The position numbers were made by a program, and so were the translations under genes. Below are positions 49,711 to 58,245 of a stretch of 64,000 nucleotides of DNA, piece by piece; the first letter of the stretch is position 1, and every line of letters starts with the position of its first letter. Source of the stretch: Bernardetia sp. ABR2-2B (GTDB taxonomy: Bacteria > Bacteroidota > Bacteroidia > Cytophagales > Bernardetiaceae); contig NZ_CP147020.1 in assembly GCF_037126435.1 (NCBI RefSeq), positions 2,345,293 to 2,409,292 of the forward strand, in the 5' to 3' direction. The notes beneath the pieces are model-generated. The model had not been told where the DNA came from. It saw only the letters and a list, made by a program, of their open reading frames with translations, and ran no database searches.

Positions 49711-50160
49711 ATGAAAGACATTCTAATCTCTAGTAAAACACACACGTTAAAACTAACTTTTGCAGAGGCATTCCACCCTTCCAAATTGAATATCAGAGCA
49801 GACCATTGGTATTTTACATACAAACTTCGTCTATTAGATGATTCTTTGGAGTTTGGAAAATGGTTTACTGGGAGATTTTGGAAGCTGACAGATGATATAA
49901 TTGTATTTGAAGAATATACCAATAAAAATCTTGATGAAGAATCCATAAAATATGATAGTGATGTTTCGCTGCGACTTTTTCTTATTGATTTTCAAAAAAA
50001 TGCTACTGCAAGATTTTCTCACTTTCAAGGAGGACAGTTTGATATAATAGAATTGACTGAAGATGGCAGAATAGTTTTTCAGAAGAAAGCGTACTCTCAA
50101 ACAAGAGAATTTGAGATTAATCTTGATGATTTGAAATTTGAATCATTTGATAAAATTTAG
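49711..50160 (+). CDS. Protein of unknown function
   Basis: I do not recognise this 149-residue cytosolic protein. It is strand-rich with many aromatic residues (LNIRADHWYFTYKLRLL, LEFGKWFTGRFWKLT) and may form a small beta-barrel or lipocalin-like fold. It has a Bacteroidota-type promoter and no signal peptide. The gene to its right, a PLP enzyme, has its own promoter, so the two are probably separate units. Confidence 0.55.
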   Translation: MKDILISSKTHTLKLTFAEAFHPSKLNIRADHWYFTYKLRLLDDSLEFGKWFTGRFWKLTDDIIVFEEYTNKNLDEESIKYDSDVSLRLFLIDFQKNATARFSHFQGGQFDIIELTEDGRIVFQKKAYSQTREFEINLDDLKFESFDKI

Positions 50161-50177
50161 AAAATAAACGATTATCG

Positions 50178-50185
50178 TATCTTTG
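50178..50185 (+). promoter_or_regulatory. Candidate -7 element for PLP enzyme gene
   Basis: TATCTTTG fits TAnnTTTG, 48 bp before the start codon; a TTTG at 50146 is too far (28 bp) to be a standard -33. Confidence 0.5.
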
Positions 50186-50232
50186 AGTTAAATTCAAAAA
50201 CACTAACCAAATCATTCAACACTCAAAGAAAT

Positions 50233-52086
50233 ATGATTATTGCAGAAGATAAAACCATCAACTATATAAAAGAAGTTCTAGAAAATATGCCAAGCGATTG
50301 GATAGGACTTACTACACACCGATTAGATATTTATAACGAATCTCTCGCCAAAACTCAATTTTTAGAGCAATTTGAAACTTTATTTGAGGCAAACAACACT
50401 AAAAAATCAGCATTAGAAATTCTACCTACGGCGTATGATTATATTCGTTTGGGACATCCGTTATCGTCTGTTTTGGAATGGGGAATTGCTAATCTAAATA
50501 ATCTTCCTTCAAAAAACATTATTAGCTTTTCATCTAAGACTGCGCCTATTTTGGCTGTTTTGAGAAAGAATTTGTTTGAGAAAAAGAAAACGCAAATTCT
50601 TTACACAGATGAGCTACCAACTTGTTTTGATGCTAAAGTAGTGAAAGAAGTTTACGGTTATGATTTTGAAGTAAAAAAGATTGGAAGCACAGAAGAAATA
50701 AAAGAATTTAATGGAAGCACAGTTCTTGTTTCAGAACAAAAAGAAATTGGTAAAGCAACTCTGAACTCAAACATAGATTTCTTTATTTCTATTCACGATG
50801 AGCTTGGAAGTATTATTTTCATTAATAATTCTGATACTAATGACGAGTATATTTCAGAAATTCAGCACGTCAGAAGAAGAGAAACGATTGCCATGACTCC
50901 TGCTGATTGTTACACAGCATTACAGTCTTTGGTAGGAAATACTTCTTTTGAGCCTACAAAGTTTGATACTAAAAAAGACAAAATTTCTGTTTTAGAATCC
51001 ATCAAAAAAATCACAAAAGCAGATGCAAAAGCTGTTGTAGGTTCTAGTGGCTTGTCGGTTCAGTACGCCATTATGATGGGACTTGTAAATGAAGCACAAG
51101 AAAAACACAAAGGAAAAGCTATCAAGTTTATTGTTCCTCCAAACTGTTATGGTGGCACAAATGACCAAGCAAGGCGTGTAGCTGCGTGTTTGGATAATGT
51201 AGAAGTAATGGATTTGCCTGTCGATGGCGATAACGATATGGTAAGCAGTACAGATTCGGTTTTGGATAAAGTGGCTGAACTAGATGCTGTTCCGTATATC
51301 ATTGCCGAAATTCCGACCAACCCAAGAGTAGAAGTTCCAAATCTTGAAAATTTAGAAAAGGCATTGAGCAAAAAACGTAAAACTCCGAATGGAGAAGAAG
51401 CTATCGAACCTGTCTTCATTCTTGACCAAACTTTTTGCCCAAATGTAAACTTTTTAGGCGAAAATCAAATACTCTCTACTGTCAAGACGATTTCGTATGT
51501 GAGTGGCTCAAAGTTCCCAAGTGGAGGAAAAGTAACGGCTGGTTATGCCACGGCAAATGAGAAAGCAGCAACACTAATGGAAAATATAGAAAAACATATT
51601 ATTCTTTGTGATAACGAAGCTACAGACTTTCAAATGTCTATTCTAGCAGAACAGCTACCTTCAATGAATCAGAGAATCGAAGGTGCATATAAAAACACTA
51701 GAAAGTTTGTCAATTTCATTGAAGAAAAACTTCCCACAGCAAAGATTAATTTTGTTTCGGAAGAGTTGGCAGCACAAGGATTTACGCCTTCTGTTTTTTC
51801 ATTAGACCTTCCCACAAAAGGCAATACAGCAGAAGAAAAAGAAGCTTACAAGAGAGAATTAAACGATAAATTAATCACGATGATGATTAAAAAAATTCCT
51901 AATGAAAGCAAATATTGTGTGAGTTATGGACAGCTAAAAGGCGTTTATTGGACAATTCCTGCTACTTCTACACAAGGCACAACCAAAGAATCTGACAAAG
52001 ATTATATTGCTCGTGTGTCGCTTTCTTCGAATATGGATTTGGAGCATCACAAAGAAGTATTTTTAGAATTTGTAGAACAGATTTAA
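50233..52086 (+). CDS. Cys/Met-type PLP-dependent enzyme with long N-terminal part
   Basis: This 617-residue enzyme carries the Cys/Met metabolism PLP fold in its C-terminal part (about 245-617): PPNCYGGTNDQARRVA (about 302-317), EIPTNPRVEVPNLENL (359-374), and SGSKFPSGG with the probable PLP lysine at K427. Usual members (cystathionine gamma-synthase, methionine gamma-lyase) are about 380-430 residues, so this one has about 200 extra N-terminal residues (LPTAYDYIRLGHPLSSVLEWG and following) without a domain I can name. The reaction cannot be assigned. It is followed by a terminator. Confidence 0.8.
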   Translation: MIIAEDKTINYIKEVLENMPSDWIGLTTHRLDIYNESLAKTQFLEQFETLFEANNTKKSALEILPTAYDYIRLGHPLSSVLEWGIANLNNLPSKNIISFSSKTAPILAVLRKNLFEKKKTQILYTDELPTCFDAKVVKEVYGYDFEVKKIGSTEEIKEFNGSTVLVSEQKEIGKATLNSNIDFFISIHDELGSIIFINNSDTNDEYISEIQHVRRRETIAMTPADCYTALQSLVGNTSFEPTKFDTKKDKISVLESIKKITKADAKAVVGSSGLSVQYAIMMGLVNEAQEKHKGKAIKFIVPPNCYGGTNDQARRVAACLDNVEVMDLPVDGDNDMVSSTDSVLDKVAELDAVPYIIAEIPTNPRVEVPNLENLEKALSKKRKTPNGEEAIEPVFILDQTFCPNVNFLGENQILSTVKTISYVSGSKFPSGGKVTAGYATANEKAATLMENIEKHIILCDNEATDFQMSILAEQLPSMNQRIEGAYKNTRKFVNFIEEKLPTAKINFVSEELAAQGFTPSVFSLDLPTKGNTAEEKEAYKRELNDKLITMMIKKIPNESKYCVSYGQLKGVYWTIPATSTQGTTKESDKDYIARVSLSSNMDLEHHKEVFLEFVEQI

Positions 52087-52093
52087 GAAGTAA

Positions 52094-52127
52094 AAAAGCC
52101 AAGTTATGAGAGTAATTTGGCTTTTAT
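52094..52127 (+). terminator. Terminator after PLP enzyme gene
   Basis: AAAAGCCAA (52094-52102) pairs perfectly with TTGGCTTTT (52117-52125). The T-run is short. Confidence 0.65.
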
Positions 52128-52180
52128 ACAAAAAATGAATTGACATAGATTTTTATTAAAAAACAAAAAGTAATTTACAA

Positions 52181-53380
52181 GTGGCTAGAGATGACTTTAA
52201 TGCTGATACCAAGAACAGACTTGCTAAGAGAGCAGGATATCAATGTTCGATATGCAAAAAACTTACAATTAGTGCATCAGAAGAATCTAATAAATCCGTT
52301 AATTCAACTGGAGTAGCAGCACACATTAGTGGAGCGTCAGATGGAAGAGGTAGCAGAAGATATGACCCTCAAATAAGTCATGAGGAGAGAAAAAGTATAG
52401 AAAATGGTATTTGGCTATGTTCAGAACATGCTAACTATATTGACAGAGATGAATTTAAATACTCTACAGAAAAGCTATTAAGTATTAAAAAGGAACATGA
52501 GAAACAAATAAGTTTAAAACATGAAGGGCTCGACATAAAGAACGGTTCTTTGTATGAAATAGAAGTAAATAATATATGTCTATTTAATTCAAATATTAAG
52601 ATTAGACTCAAAAAAAACAATGTATTTATTGGAAATAATGGTACAGGTAAATCAACACTTTGTCAAATAATTTCTTCATTAGAGAATAGTAAATATCTTA
52701 ATCTAATTAAATTAAAGTCAAAAGGACAAAATGGATATTTCAAGCTAAAATTTATTAAGTCCGTAAGTTCAAAGTACAGAGTGATTGTAAATTCTAATAG
52801 TAGAATTGAGTATGAGGTTGATGAAGTTGAAACACCTATTTTAGACTCTCCAGTAAAAACACTTTACTTAGAAGAAAAATTTATGGCTTATGTCAATAAT
52901 TCATATGATTTTAAAAGCATAACTACGGCTAAAAAAATTTCTAAGTTTTTTAATCTCAAAAAGAGTGAACTGATAAGTCTGTTATACTCTATTAGAAATA
53001 AAAGAAAGTATTTCATTCATGACTTGGAAATCACAAATAGTAAAGAGTTAGAGTTTAAAATAAAAAATTCTGCACCTTTTCTACCTCTAGCAAACCTTTC
53101 TGGTGGAGAATCAGTAAAAGTATGCCTTGAAATTATTTTACAATTAGCAATATATTTTTCTAAATTTCGTCCTACTATTCTTCTAATTGAAAAAGGTGTC
53201 ATACATTCTCTAGATACTGATGGAATAAAATATCTAATGAAAATTATCGTAGAAGAAAATTTTTTATTTCAGTTCATCTTTGTAGATTATGACAAGGAGA
53301 TGGATTACATCTATCCAGATATGAATGTCTTAAAGTTTATAAATGAGAATGGAGTGAGTAGTGTCAAAACAATAAATTGA
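52181..53380 (+). CDS. HNH-like nuclease fused to ABC/SMC-type ATPase
   Basis: The 399-residue protein (GTG start) joins two modules. N-terminal (about 1-105) is a treble-clef HNH-like domain: CSIC (22-25), VAAHISGAS (45-53; His48), ERKSIENGIWLC (69-80; Asn75, Cys80) and SEH with IDRD. C-terminal (about 125-399) is an ABC/RecF-type ATPase with Walker A GNNGTGKST (151-159) and signature LSGGES (306-311). The Walker B position reads TILLIEKG (332-339), with Glu337 and Lys338 where Asp-Glu is usual, so hydrolysis may be altered. Such nuclease-ATPase combinations occur in anti-phage systems such as Septu, where they are two genes. It is flanked by unrelated genes, as a single-gene unit. The defence role is inferred. 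Confidence 0.8.
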   Translation: MARDDFNADTKNRLAKRAGYQCSICKKLTISASEESNKSVNSTGVAAHISGASDGRGSRRYDPQISHEERKSIENGIWLCSEHANYIDRDEFKYSTEKLLSIKKEHEKQISLKHEGLDIKNGSLYEIEVNNICLFNSNIKIRLKKNNVFIGNNGTGKSTLCQIISSLENSKYLNLIKLKSKGQNGYFKLKFIKSVSSKYRVIVNSNSRIEYEVDEVETPILDSPVKTLYLEEKFMAYVNNSYDFKSITTAKKISKFFNLKKSELISLLYSIRNKRKYFIHDLEITNSKELEFKIKNSAPFLPLANLSGGESVKVCLEIILQLAIYFSKFRPTILLIEKGVIHSLDTDGIKYLMKIIVEENFLFQFIFVDYDKEMDYIYPDMNVLKFINENGVSSVKTIN

Positions 53381-53443
53381 TAAAGCTCCAAAACTATTAT
53401 CTATCTCACTTTTATATTTAATCTCTCTAACCAAGAAAATCAA

Positions 53444-54058
53444 ATGAAAATTTACTTACCACTAGCTCTATTATTACTAGCTTCATGTTCTTCAAAAGAG
53501 CAAAAAAACGATATTACTTCAGAAAATCAAGATAGTGTAACTGTTTTGGCAGAAAATATAGAAGTTACTACTGAAAACAATACTCCTAACGAAAAGAGTA
53601 TGGAAGTAACTGAAATAAAAGCATTGATAAATCAAGACTTTAAAAACCTAGATAAATTAATCCTCAAAAACGAATTTGGGGGAGGCGACTGTTTCGGAAC
53701 GTATCAGCAAAATAATATAAAAGAGAAAGGCTCTATTGCAACGATTTATAAAATGGATTGTAATGACTACGGTTTTACAAACTATCGTCTTATTTCATCA
53801 GAAGAAAATACACCTTTGTTTTTAGAAAAAGTGAAATATGAAAACGACATGTCAGGAGAGCAACAATTATTAGAAGAATGGGTTATCAACTTTCAAGATA
53901 CTTCTAAAGTGTATTACAGAAAAGCCGAAAAAGTAGATTATGAAATGACAACCATTGCAGATGATGTGAAATTTCAACTTTATGAAGGCAGCTCTTTAAA
54001 TATTAATGAAGGATTATCAGAAATAGAAGCTGGAAAGACAGAAGAGTTATATGAATAA
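53444..54058 (+). CDS. Lipoprotein of unknown function
   Basis: The 204-residue protein has a lipoprotein signal (LLASC, Cys15) and a Ser/Glu/Asn-rich linker (about 16-55), then a strand-rich domain with GGDCFGTYQQ and KMDCNDYGFTNY, two cysteines that could be disulfide-bonded. I cannot name the family. Its last 8 bp overlap the start of the next gene, so the two are translationally coupled. Confidence 0.65.
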   Translation: MKIYLPLALLLLASCSSKEQKNDITSENQDSVTVLAENIEVTTENNTPNEKSMEVTEIKALINQDFKNLDKLILKNEFGGGDCFGTYQQNNIKEKGSIATIYKMDCNDYGFTNYRLISSEENTPLFLEKVKYENDMSGEQQLLEEWVINFQDTSKVYYRKAEKVDYEMTTIADDVKFQLYEGSSLNINEGLSEIEAGKTEELYE

Positions 54059-54659
54059 AGAAATAATAAGTAGAATCAGAGAACTTGGAGGAACTACCAA
54101 GTCAGCCAGTTCATTACAAGAGTTTTTGCAAGGTATAGAATTTAATCATCCATTATATCCAAAAGAAAATTGGGGAAACGAATTGTATGGTGTAGATGAT
54201 TTCTATGATGATAATAAAAAACTCTACAAACAGAATAAAGACAAATTTTATGAACGTTTGATGGAACATTTTTTCTCTGACCACGAAATACCCTGTGGGC
54301 AAATGTTTTACAGAAAAAGATTGTTTACTCCTCTCACAAAAGGAACAACTGATTTTGAGGAGTGGGGAGATGATTTTGAAGATGAGGAAATGACTAATCT
54401 CAGCGAAGTCAAAAAAGTAGTTGGAAGTGGTAGTTTAGAATTTATGGAAATAGCTTATTCGTATGGCTTTCCTGATGGCTATTATATCTGTTTGTCAGAC
54501 CCTAACCCACAAAACCCAACTGTTTTTGGAACTGACCATGAAGTTTTTTTTGAAGAAATAACAAATGAAGGAGCATTTGAAGAGTTTTTAAAACGATTTT
54601 ATGCTCCATCAGAATTTCTTGAGGTAGTCAAAGATTACATTGAAGAAGAGAAACGATAA
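54051..54659 (+). CDS. SMI1/KNR4-like acidic protein
   Basis: This 202-residue acidic protein has no signal peptide. The C-terminal part (LEFMEIAYSYGFPDGYYICLSDPN, then VFGTDHEVFFEEITNEGAFEEFLKRF) resembles the end of SMI1/KNR4 (SUKH) family proteins, which in bacteria often act as immunity proteins against polymorphic toxins. The N-terminal part is not typical, so the family call is tentative. It overlaps the preceding lipoprotein gene by 8 bp. No toxin gene is visible nearby. Confidence 0.5.
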   Translation: MNKEIISRIRELGGTTKSASSLQEFLQGIEFNHPLYPKENWGNELYGVDDFYDDNKKLYKQNKDKFYERLMEHFFSDHEIPCGQMFYRKRLFTPLTKGTTDFEEWGDDFEDEEMTNLSEVKKVVGSGSLEFMEIAYSYGFPDGYYICLSDPNPQNPTVFGTDHEVFFEEITNEGAFEEFLKRFYAPSEFLEVVKDYIEEEKR

Positions 54660-54680
54660 AACACATATATATCGTCTAAA

Positions 54681-55109
54681 TTAATTCAATTCTACAGGAT
54701 AATTTTTACACATATAATTAAATGATTTTGTAATGATTTCCTTCAAAATATTCTTATCAATTTTATCTAACTTGGTAATATAAAGACAAGAAACGCTTGT
54801 TTTATGTTTCCCCAGTTTTTCTAGAAGTTCTTCATATTTTCCAAATCCATCAATAATATAGATAGACAAGTTTGCTTTTCGTGGTGCAAGTCCTGTAATA
54901 AAATAATCGCCTTCTCTTCCACTTTCATACTTATAATGATACGAACCAAAGCCAACCATACTATCTCCCCACATTTTGGGTTCAAGTCCAGTTATAGATT
55001 TCATTAATTCCAATACTTCAAAAGCATCTTTTTTGCGCTGCTCATTTTCTATACTGTTGAGGAAATTTTCAACGCTATTTTCGTTTTGTTTGATTTTGTT
55101 TTCTGACAT
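54681..55109 (-). CDS. DUF1801 domain protein
   Basis: The 142-residue protein matches DUF1801 (YdhG-like): VLELMKSITGLEPKMWGDSMVGFGSYHYKYESGREGDYFITGLAPRKANLSIYII is the family core (about 32-85). These small proteins are related in fold to iron-chaperone (frataxin-like) YdhG, but their role is unproven. It is convergent with the SMI1-like gene and lies 52 bp downstream of a frameshifted gene. Confidence 0.85.
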   Translation of the reverse strand: MSENKIKQNENSVENFLNSIENEQRKKDAFEVLELMKSITGLEPKMWGDSMVGFGSYHYKYESGREGDYFITGLAPRKANLSIYIIDGFGKYEELLEKLGKHKTSVSCLYITKLDKIDKNILKEIITKSFNYMCKNYPVELN

Positions 55110-55160
55110 TTTTTTGTGGGTTTTAGATAAAATAGTTGTGCCAAAGACACAAAAAACACC

Positions 55161-55635
55161 TCATTCTTCATTTAACCTAAACCTCTCAAAATTAATCCGA
55201 TTAGGCTTTCCAAACTTCCATTCTTTCAATAATTTCTCTTCATTAAATTGCTTTTGATTTTCTAAAAGAATAGAACCTAGAAATTTTTCATTGTTGTAAT
55301 ATTCAGCTACAATTAACCTTCCGTCTCTTATTTTTTCAAAAGATGAAACTGCATTTGTTATATCTTCTTCAAATTCACTTTCATACCAACCTCCAAAATG
55401 ACAATGGTAATTAGAAAATCCAATAGTTATCTTTTCATCTTGAGTATCTAAAGTTAGAAATGGATTTTTATTTTTACTAAAAGATTTGATTTTTATTTCT
55501 AAAAAAATCGTTTCTGTATCATCATTTTGATGAAAACTAATTTGATAAGGGGATTCTAAAATAGAAGGATAATTTTTTTTTTATAAAATCATTTACTTTT
55601 TGAGAGTAATTATCTAGTTTATTCTGTTTATCCAT
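55161..55635 (-). pseudogene. Gene interrupted by a +1 shift at an A10 run
   Basis: An ATG at 55633-55635 opens MDKQNKLDNYSQKVNDFIKK, and then a run of ten A's (coding strand; T's at 55573-55582) leads to a stop 6 codons on. If the run were nine A's the frame would continue IKKNYPSILESPYQISFHQN and on to a stop at 55161-55163, giving about 157 residues. The continuing frame has good codon texture and no stops over about 420 bp. I do not recognise the product. It could be a sequencing error, a real lesion, a phase-variable switch, or a gene restored by polymerase slippage on the A-run. Confidence 0.7.
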
Positions 55636-55753
55636 TAGAAATTAATATTATTCAATAATTATAAATTGGGATTAAAGGAACTACAAAGTCAAACATCAAG
55701 TTAAGAATTTAAAACCAAATAAAAAGTGTACTAAGAAGCCGTATTATTTTTTG

Positions 55754-55761
55754 TAAATTTG
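55754..55761 (+). promoter_or_regulatory. Candidate -7 element for gltX
   Basis: TAAATTTG fits TAnnTTTG, 59 bp before the start codon. No good -33 TTTG is seen at the expected distance. Confidence 0.45.
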
Positions 55762-55819
55762 TGCTTTAAATCAGAAATAAAATAGCAATACATCAAAAAA
55801 ACTATATAGAATCAATCTT

Positions 55820-57364
55820 ATGAGTAAAGATACTAATGTAAGAGTACGTTTTGCGCCATCTCCAACAGGTGCATTGCATATCGGAGGAGTCCGTACTGCC
55901 CTTTTTAATTATTTATTTGCCAAAAAACATGGTGGCGAATTTATCATTCGTATAGAAGATACTGACCAAACTCGTTTTGTAGAAGGAGCAGAAGAATATA
56001 TTTTGGAAGCCTTAGAGTGGATTGGAATTACGCCTACTGAAAGCCCAAAACATGGAGGAGAGTATGCGCCCTATCGCCAGTCTGAGCGAAAAGATATGTA
56101 TAAAGATTATGCGATGCAGCTTATCGAAAACGGACATGCCTATTATGCTTTTGATACTTCAGAAGATTTAGAGGCAATGAAAGAACGTTTGAAAAATGCT
56201 GGTGTTGCTTCTCCTCAATACAACAGTATCACTCGTACACAAATGCGTAATTCTTTGACTTTACCAGAAGATGAAACAAAACGACTTTTGGAGAGTGGAG
56301 AAAAGTATGTTATTCGTTTGAAAGTTCCACGTAAGGAAGAAGTTCGTCTCAATGATATGATTCGTAATTGGGTGGTTGTTCATTCGTCTGCTATTGACGA
56401 TAAAGTTTTATTAAAATCTGACGGAATGCCTACCTATCATTTGGCTAATGTTGTGGATGACCATTTGATGAAAATTACTCACGTTATTCGTGGCGAAGAG
56501 TGGCTTCCATCTGCTCCTTTGCACGTTCTTTTGTATCGTTATTTGGGTTGGGAAGACACGATGCCAAAATTTGCTCACTTGCCTTTGATTTTGAAACCAG
56601 ACGGAAACGGAAAACTATCAAAACGTGATGGTGCAAAATTCAATATGCCTGTTTTTCCATTAGAATGGAACGGAAAAGGAACAGGAGATGAGAAATTTGA
56701 AGGTTTTAGAGAGTGGGGTTTTGAACCTGCTGCTGTCGTAAACTTTTTAGCTCTTTTGGGTTGGAATCCAGGGAATAATGAAGAGCTTTTCTCTATGGAA
56801 GAATTAATCGAAGCCTTTGATATTGCTAGAGTAAATAAAGCAGGTGCAAGATTTGATTTTGATAAAGCAAAATGGTTTAATCAGCAGTATCTACGCAACA
56901 AACCAAATAGTGAAATTGCAGAATACTTGGCTTCAAAAATGGTCATGAACTCCTTAGCTGATACTTCTTATTTGGAAAAATTAGCCGAAATATTGAAAGA
57001 ACGTGCTGTCTTTTTGAGTGATTTTTGGGAAGGTTCTAAAGTTTTCTTACAAGCTCCATCTGAGTATGATGAGAAATTAGTTGCCAAAAAATGGAATGCT
57101 GATGCTGTAAAAGGATTAAACTCTTTTGTAGAACTTTTGAAAAATACAGAATCATTAGAGGACGAAGCACAAACAAAACAACTTGTTTATGATGCTGCTA
57201 CAAATGCAGGTGTTAAAATGGGTGTTGTTATGTTACCTCTAAGACTTGCTCTGACGGGTGCAGGTTCAGGTCCCGATTTGATGGAAGTAGCTGTTCTTTT
57301 AGGAAAAGAAGAGGTTACTCTTAGAATTGAAAAGGCAATTAATGAATTGGAAGTAAAGGCTTAA
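55820..57364 (+). CDS. gltX: Glutamate--tRNA ligase
   Basis: GltX charges tRNA-Glu (and in many bacteria tRNA-Gln). The class I synthetase signature is present: FAPSPTGALHIGGVRT with HIGG at 20-23, and KLSKR (265-269) in place of the KMSKS loop. RIEDTDQTRFVEGAEEYILEAL and HVIRGEEWLPSAPLHVLLY are typical. Length 514 is normal. A candidate promoter lies 59 bp upstream and a terminator follows. Confidence 0.96.
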   Translation: MSKDTNVRVRFAPSPTGALHIGGVRTALFNYLFAKKHGGEFIIRIEDTDQTRFVEGAEEYILEALEWIGITPTESPKHGGEYAPYRQSERKDMYKDYAMQLIENGHAYYAFDTSEDLEAMKERLKNAGVASPQYNSITRTQMRNSLTLPEDETKRLLESGEKYVIRLKVPRKEEVRLNDMIRNWVVVHSSAIDDKVLLKSDGMPTYHLANVVDDHLMKITHVIRGEEWLPSAPLHVLLYRYLGWEDTMPKFAHLPLILKPDGNGKLSKRDGAKFNMPVFPLEWNGKGTGDEKFEGFREWGFEPAAVVNFLALLGWNPGNNEELFSMEELIEAFDIARVNKAGARFDFDKAKWFNQQYLRNKPNSEIAEYLASKMVMNSLADTSYLEKLAEILKERAVFLSDFWEGSKVFLQAPSEYDEKLVAKKWNADAVKGLNSFVELLKNTESLEDEAQTKQLVYDAATNAGVKMGVVMLPLRLALTGAGSGPDLMEVAVLLGKEEVTLRIEKAINELEVKA

Positions 57365-57377
57365 TTGAAAATATATC

Positions 57378-57395
57378 GTTTGTGGGGACACAAAC
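57378..57395. repeat. GGGA-loop hairpin repeat, copy 1
   Basis: GTTTGTG-GGGA-CACAAAC is followed by AATG. The same loop and flanks with a different but compensated stem occur at 59966-59983 (GCTCGTG-GGGA-CACGAGC, then AATG). It lies just after the gltX stop. Confidence 0.65.
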
Positions 57396-57421
57396 AATGA
57401 CAAGATAAACCTTATAAAAAG

Positions 57422-57452
57422 TCTAATCTCATTTTTGAGGTTAGATTTTTTT
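57422..57452 (+). terminator. Terminator after gltX
   Basis: TCTAATCTCA (57422-57431) pairs with TGAGGTTAGA (57436-57445), one G-T wobble, followed by T7. A second hairpin (AAGTTAGA/TCTAACTT, 57481-57510) nearby suits the opposite gene. Confidence 0.85.
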
Positions 57453-57546
57453 ATAGGAGCTATTTTAAGAAAAACAAAGAAAGTTAGACAGCTTTTAAAC
57501 TATCTAACTTCTATTTGACACATCTACAAGTATTTAATTGTATTTG

Positions 57547-58068
57547 TTATGCTCCAAATTCTTCCAATTTGAATGTATATTCTTTTGGGTCTAATTTGAA
57601 AGTTCCTTTATTAAAGCTAGAAATAAACTTAGCAACTGTTTCATCAGTTACTTCTTTTACTTTCAAACAAACATCTAAGCCTACACCGTATTCTACAGCT
57701 TCGTCAAAATCAATATATTCGCTTACTTGTATTTCTTGATTTTCTTCTATTTCAGCTACTTTTTCATCAAAGTATTCCATTGATTCAGATTCTTCGTTTT
57801 CCATTTCAACTTCCAAATTAAAATCTGGAAAAGTATCTTCTACACGTTCTTCTGCTAATGCAAAAACTTGCATTTCGTGTTCTACACGTAAGGCAAACAG
57901 ACACGCATCAAATACAACAGCATTGCCTTTGTATTCTCCAGTAAAATAAAAACAAACTGATTCGGGCGTACGTTCAATGTCTTCGTTGATGACAAAATCA
58001 CGTCCTTCTTTTAGAGCTTTATCTCTAATAATTTTGATAGCTTCTGCTGAATATCCTTCGTTTTGCAT
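57547..58068 (-). CDS. Acidic protein of unknown function
   Basis: I do not recognise this 173-residue cytosolic protein. It is strongly acidic (DFNLEVEMENEESESMEYFDEK in the middle) and has regular strands early on (ESVCFYFTGEYKGNAVVFDACLFALRVEHEM). A hairpin at 57481-57510 downstream is a likely terminator. It lies 177 bp downstream of dcd on the same strand, with ATTACG-type repeat DNA between, so it is probably separate. Confidence 0.6.
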   Translation of the reverse strand: MQNEGYSAEAIKIIRDKALKEGRDFVINEDIERTPESVCFYFTGEYKGNAVVFDACLFALRVEHEMQVFALAEERVEDTFPDFNLEVEMENEESESMEYFDEKVAEIEENQEIQVSEYIDFDEAVEYGVGLDVCLKVKEVTDETVAKFISSFNKGTFKLDPKEYTFKLEEFGA

Positions 58069-58245
58069 AGGTATTGATTAATTACGTATTACGAATTATG
58101 AAATAATCAGTGTAGCTAATTAAAAACTACGAATGTAATTCAGAATTACAGTAAAACGTTGGGTTTATGTTTTGTATATTTTTTCTAAAAAATGATTTTA
58201 AATTTTTCTACCAAACGCAAGAAGCCTTTGATTTGTTGTTGAAAA

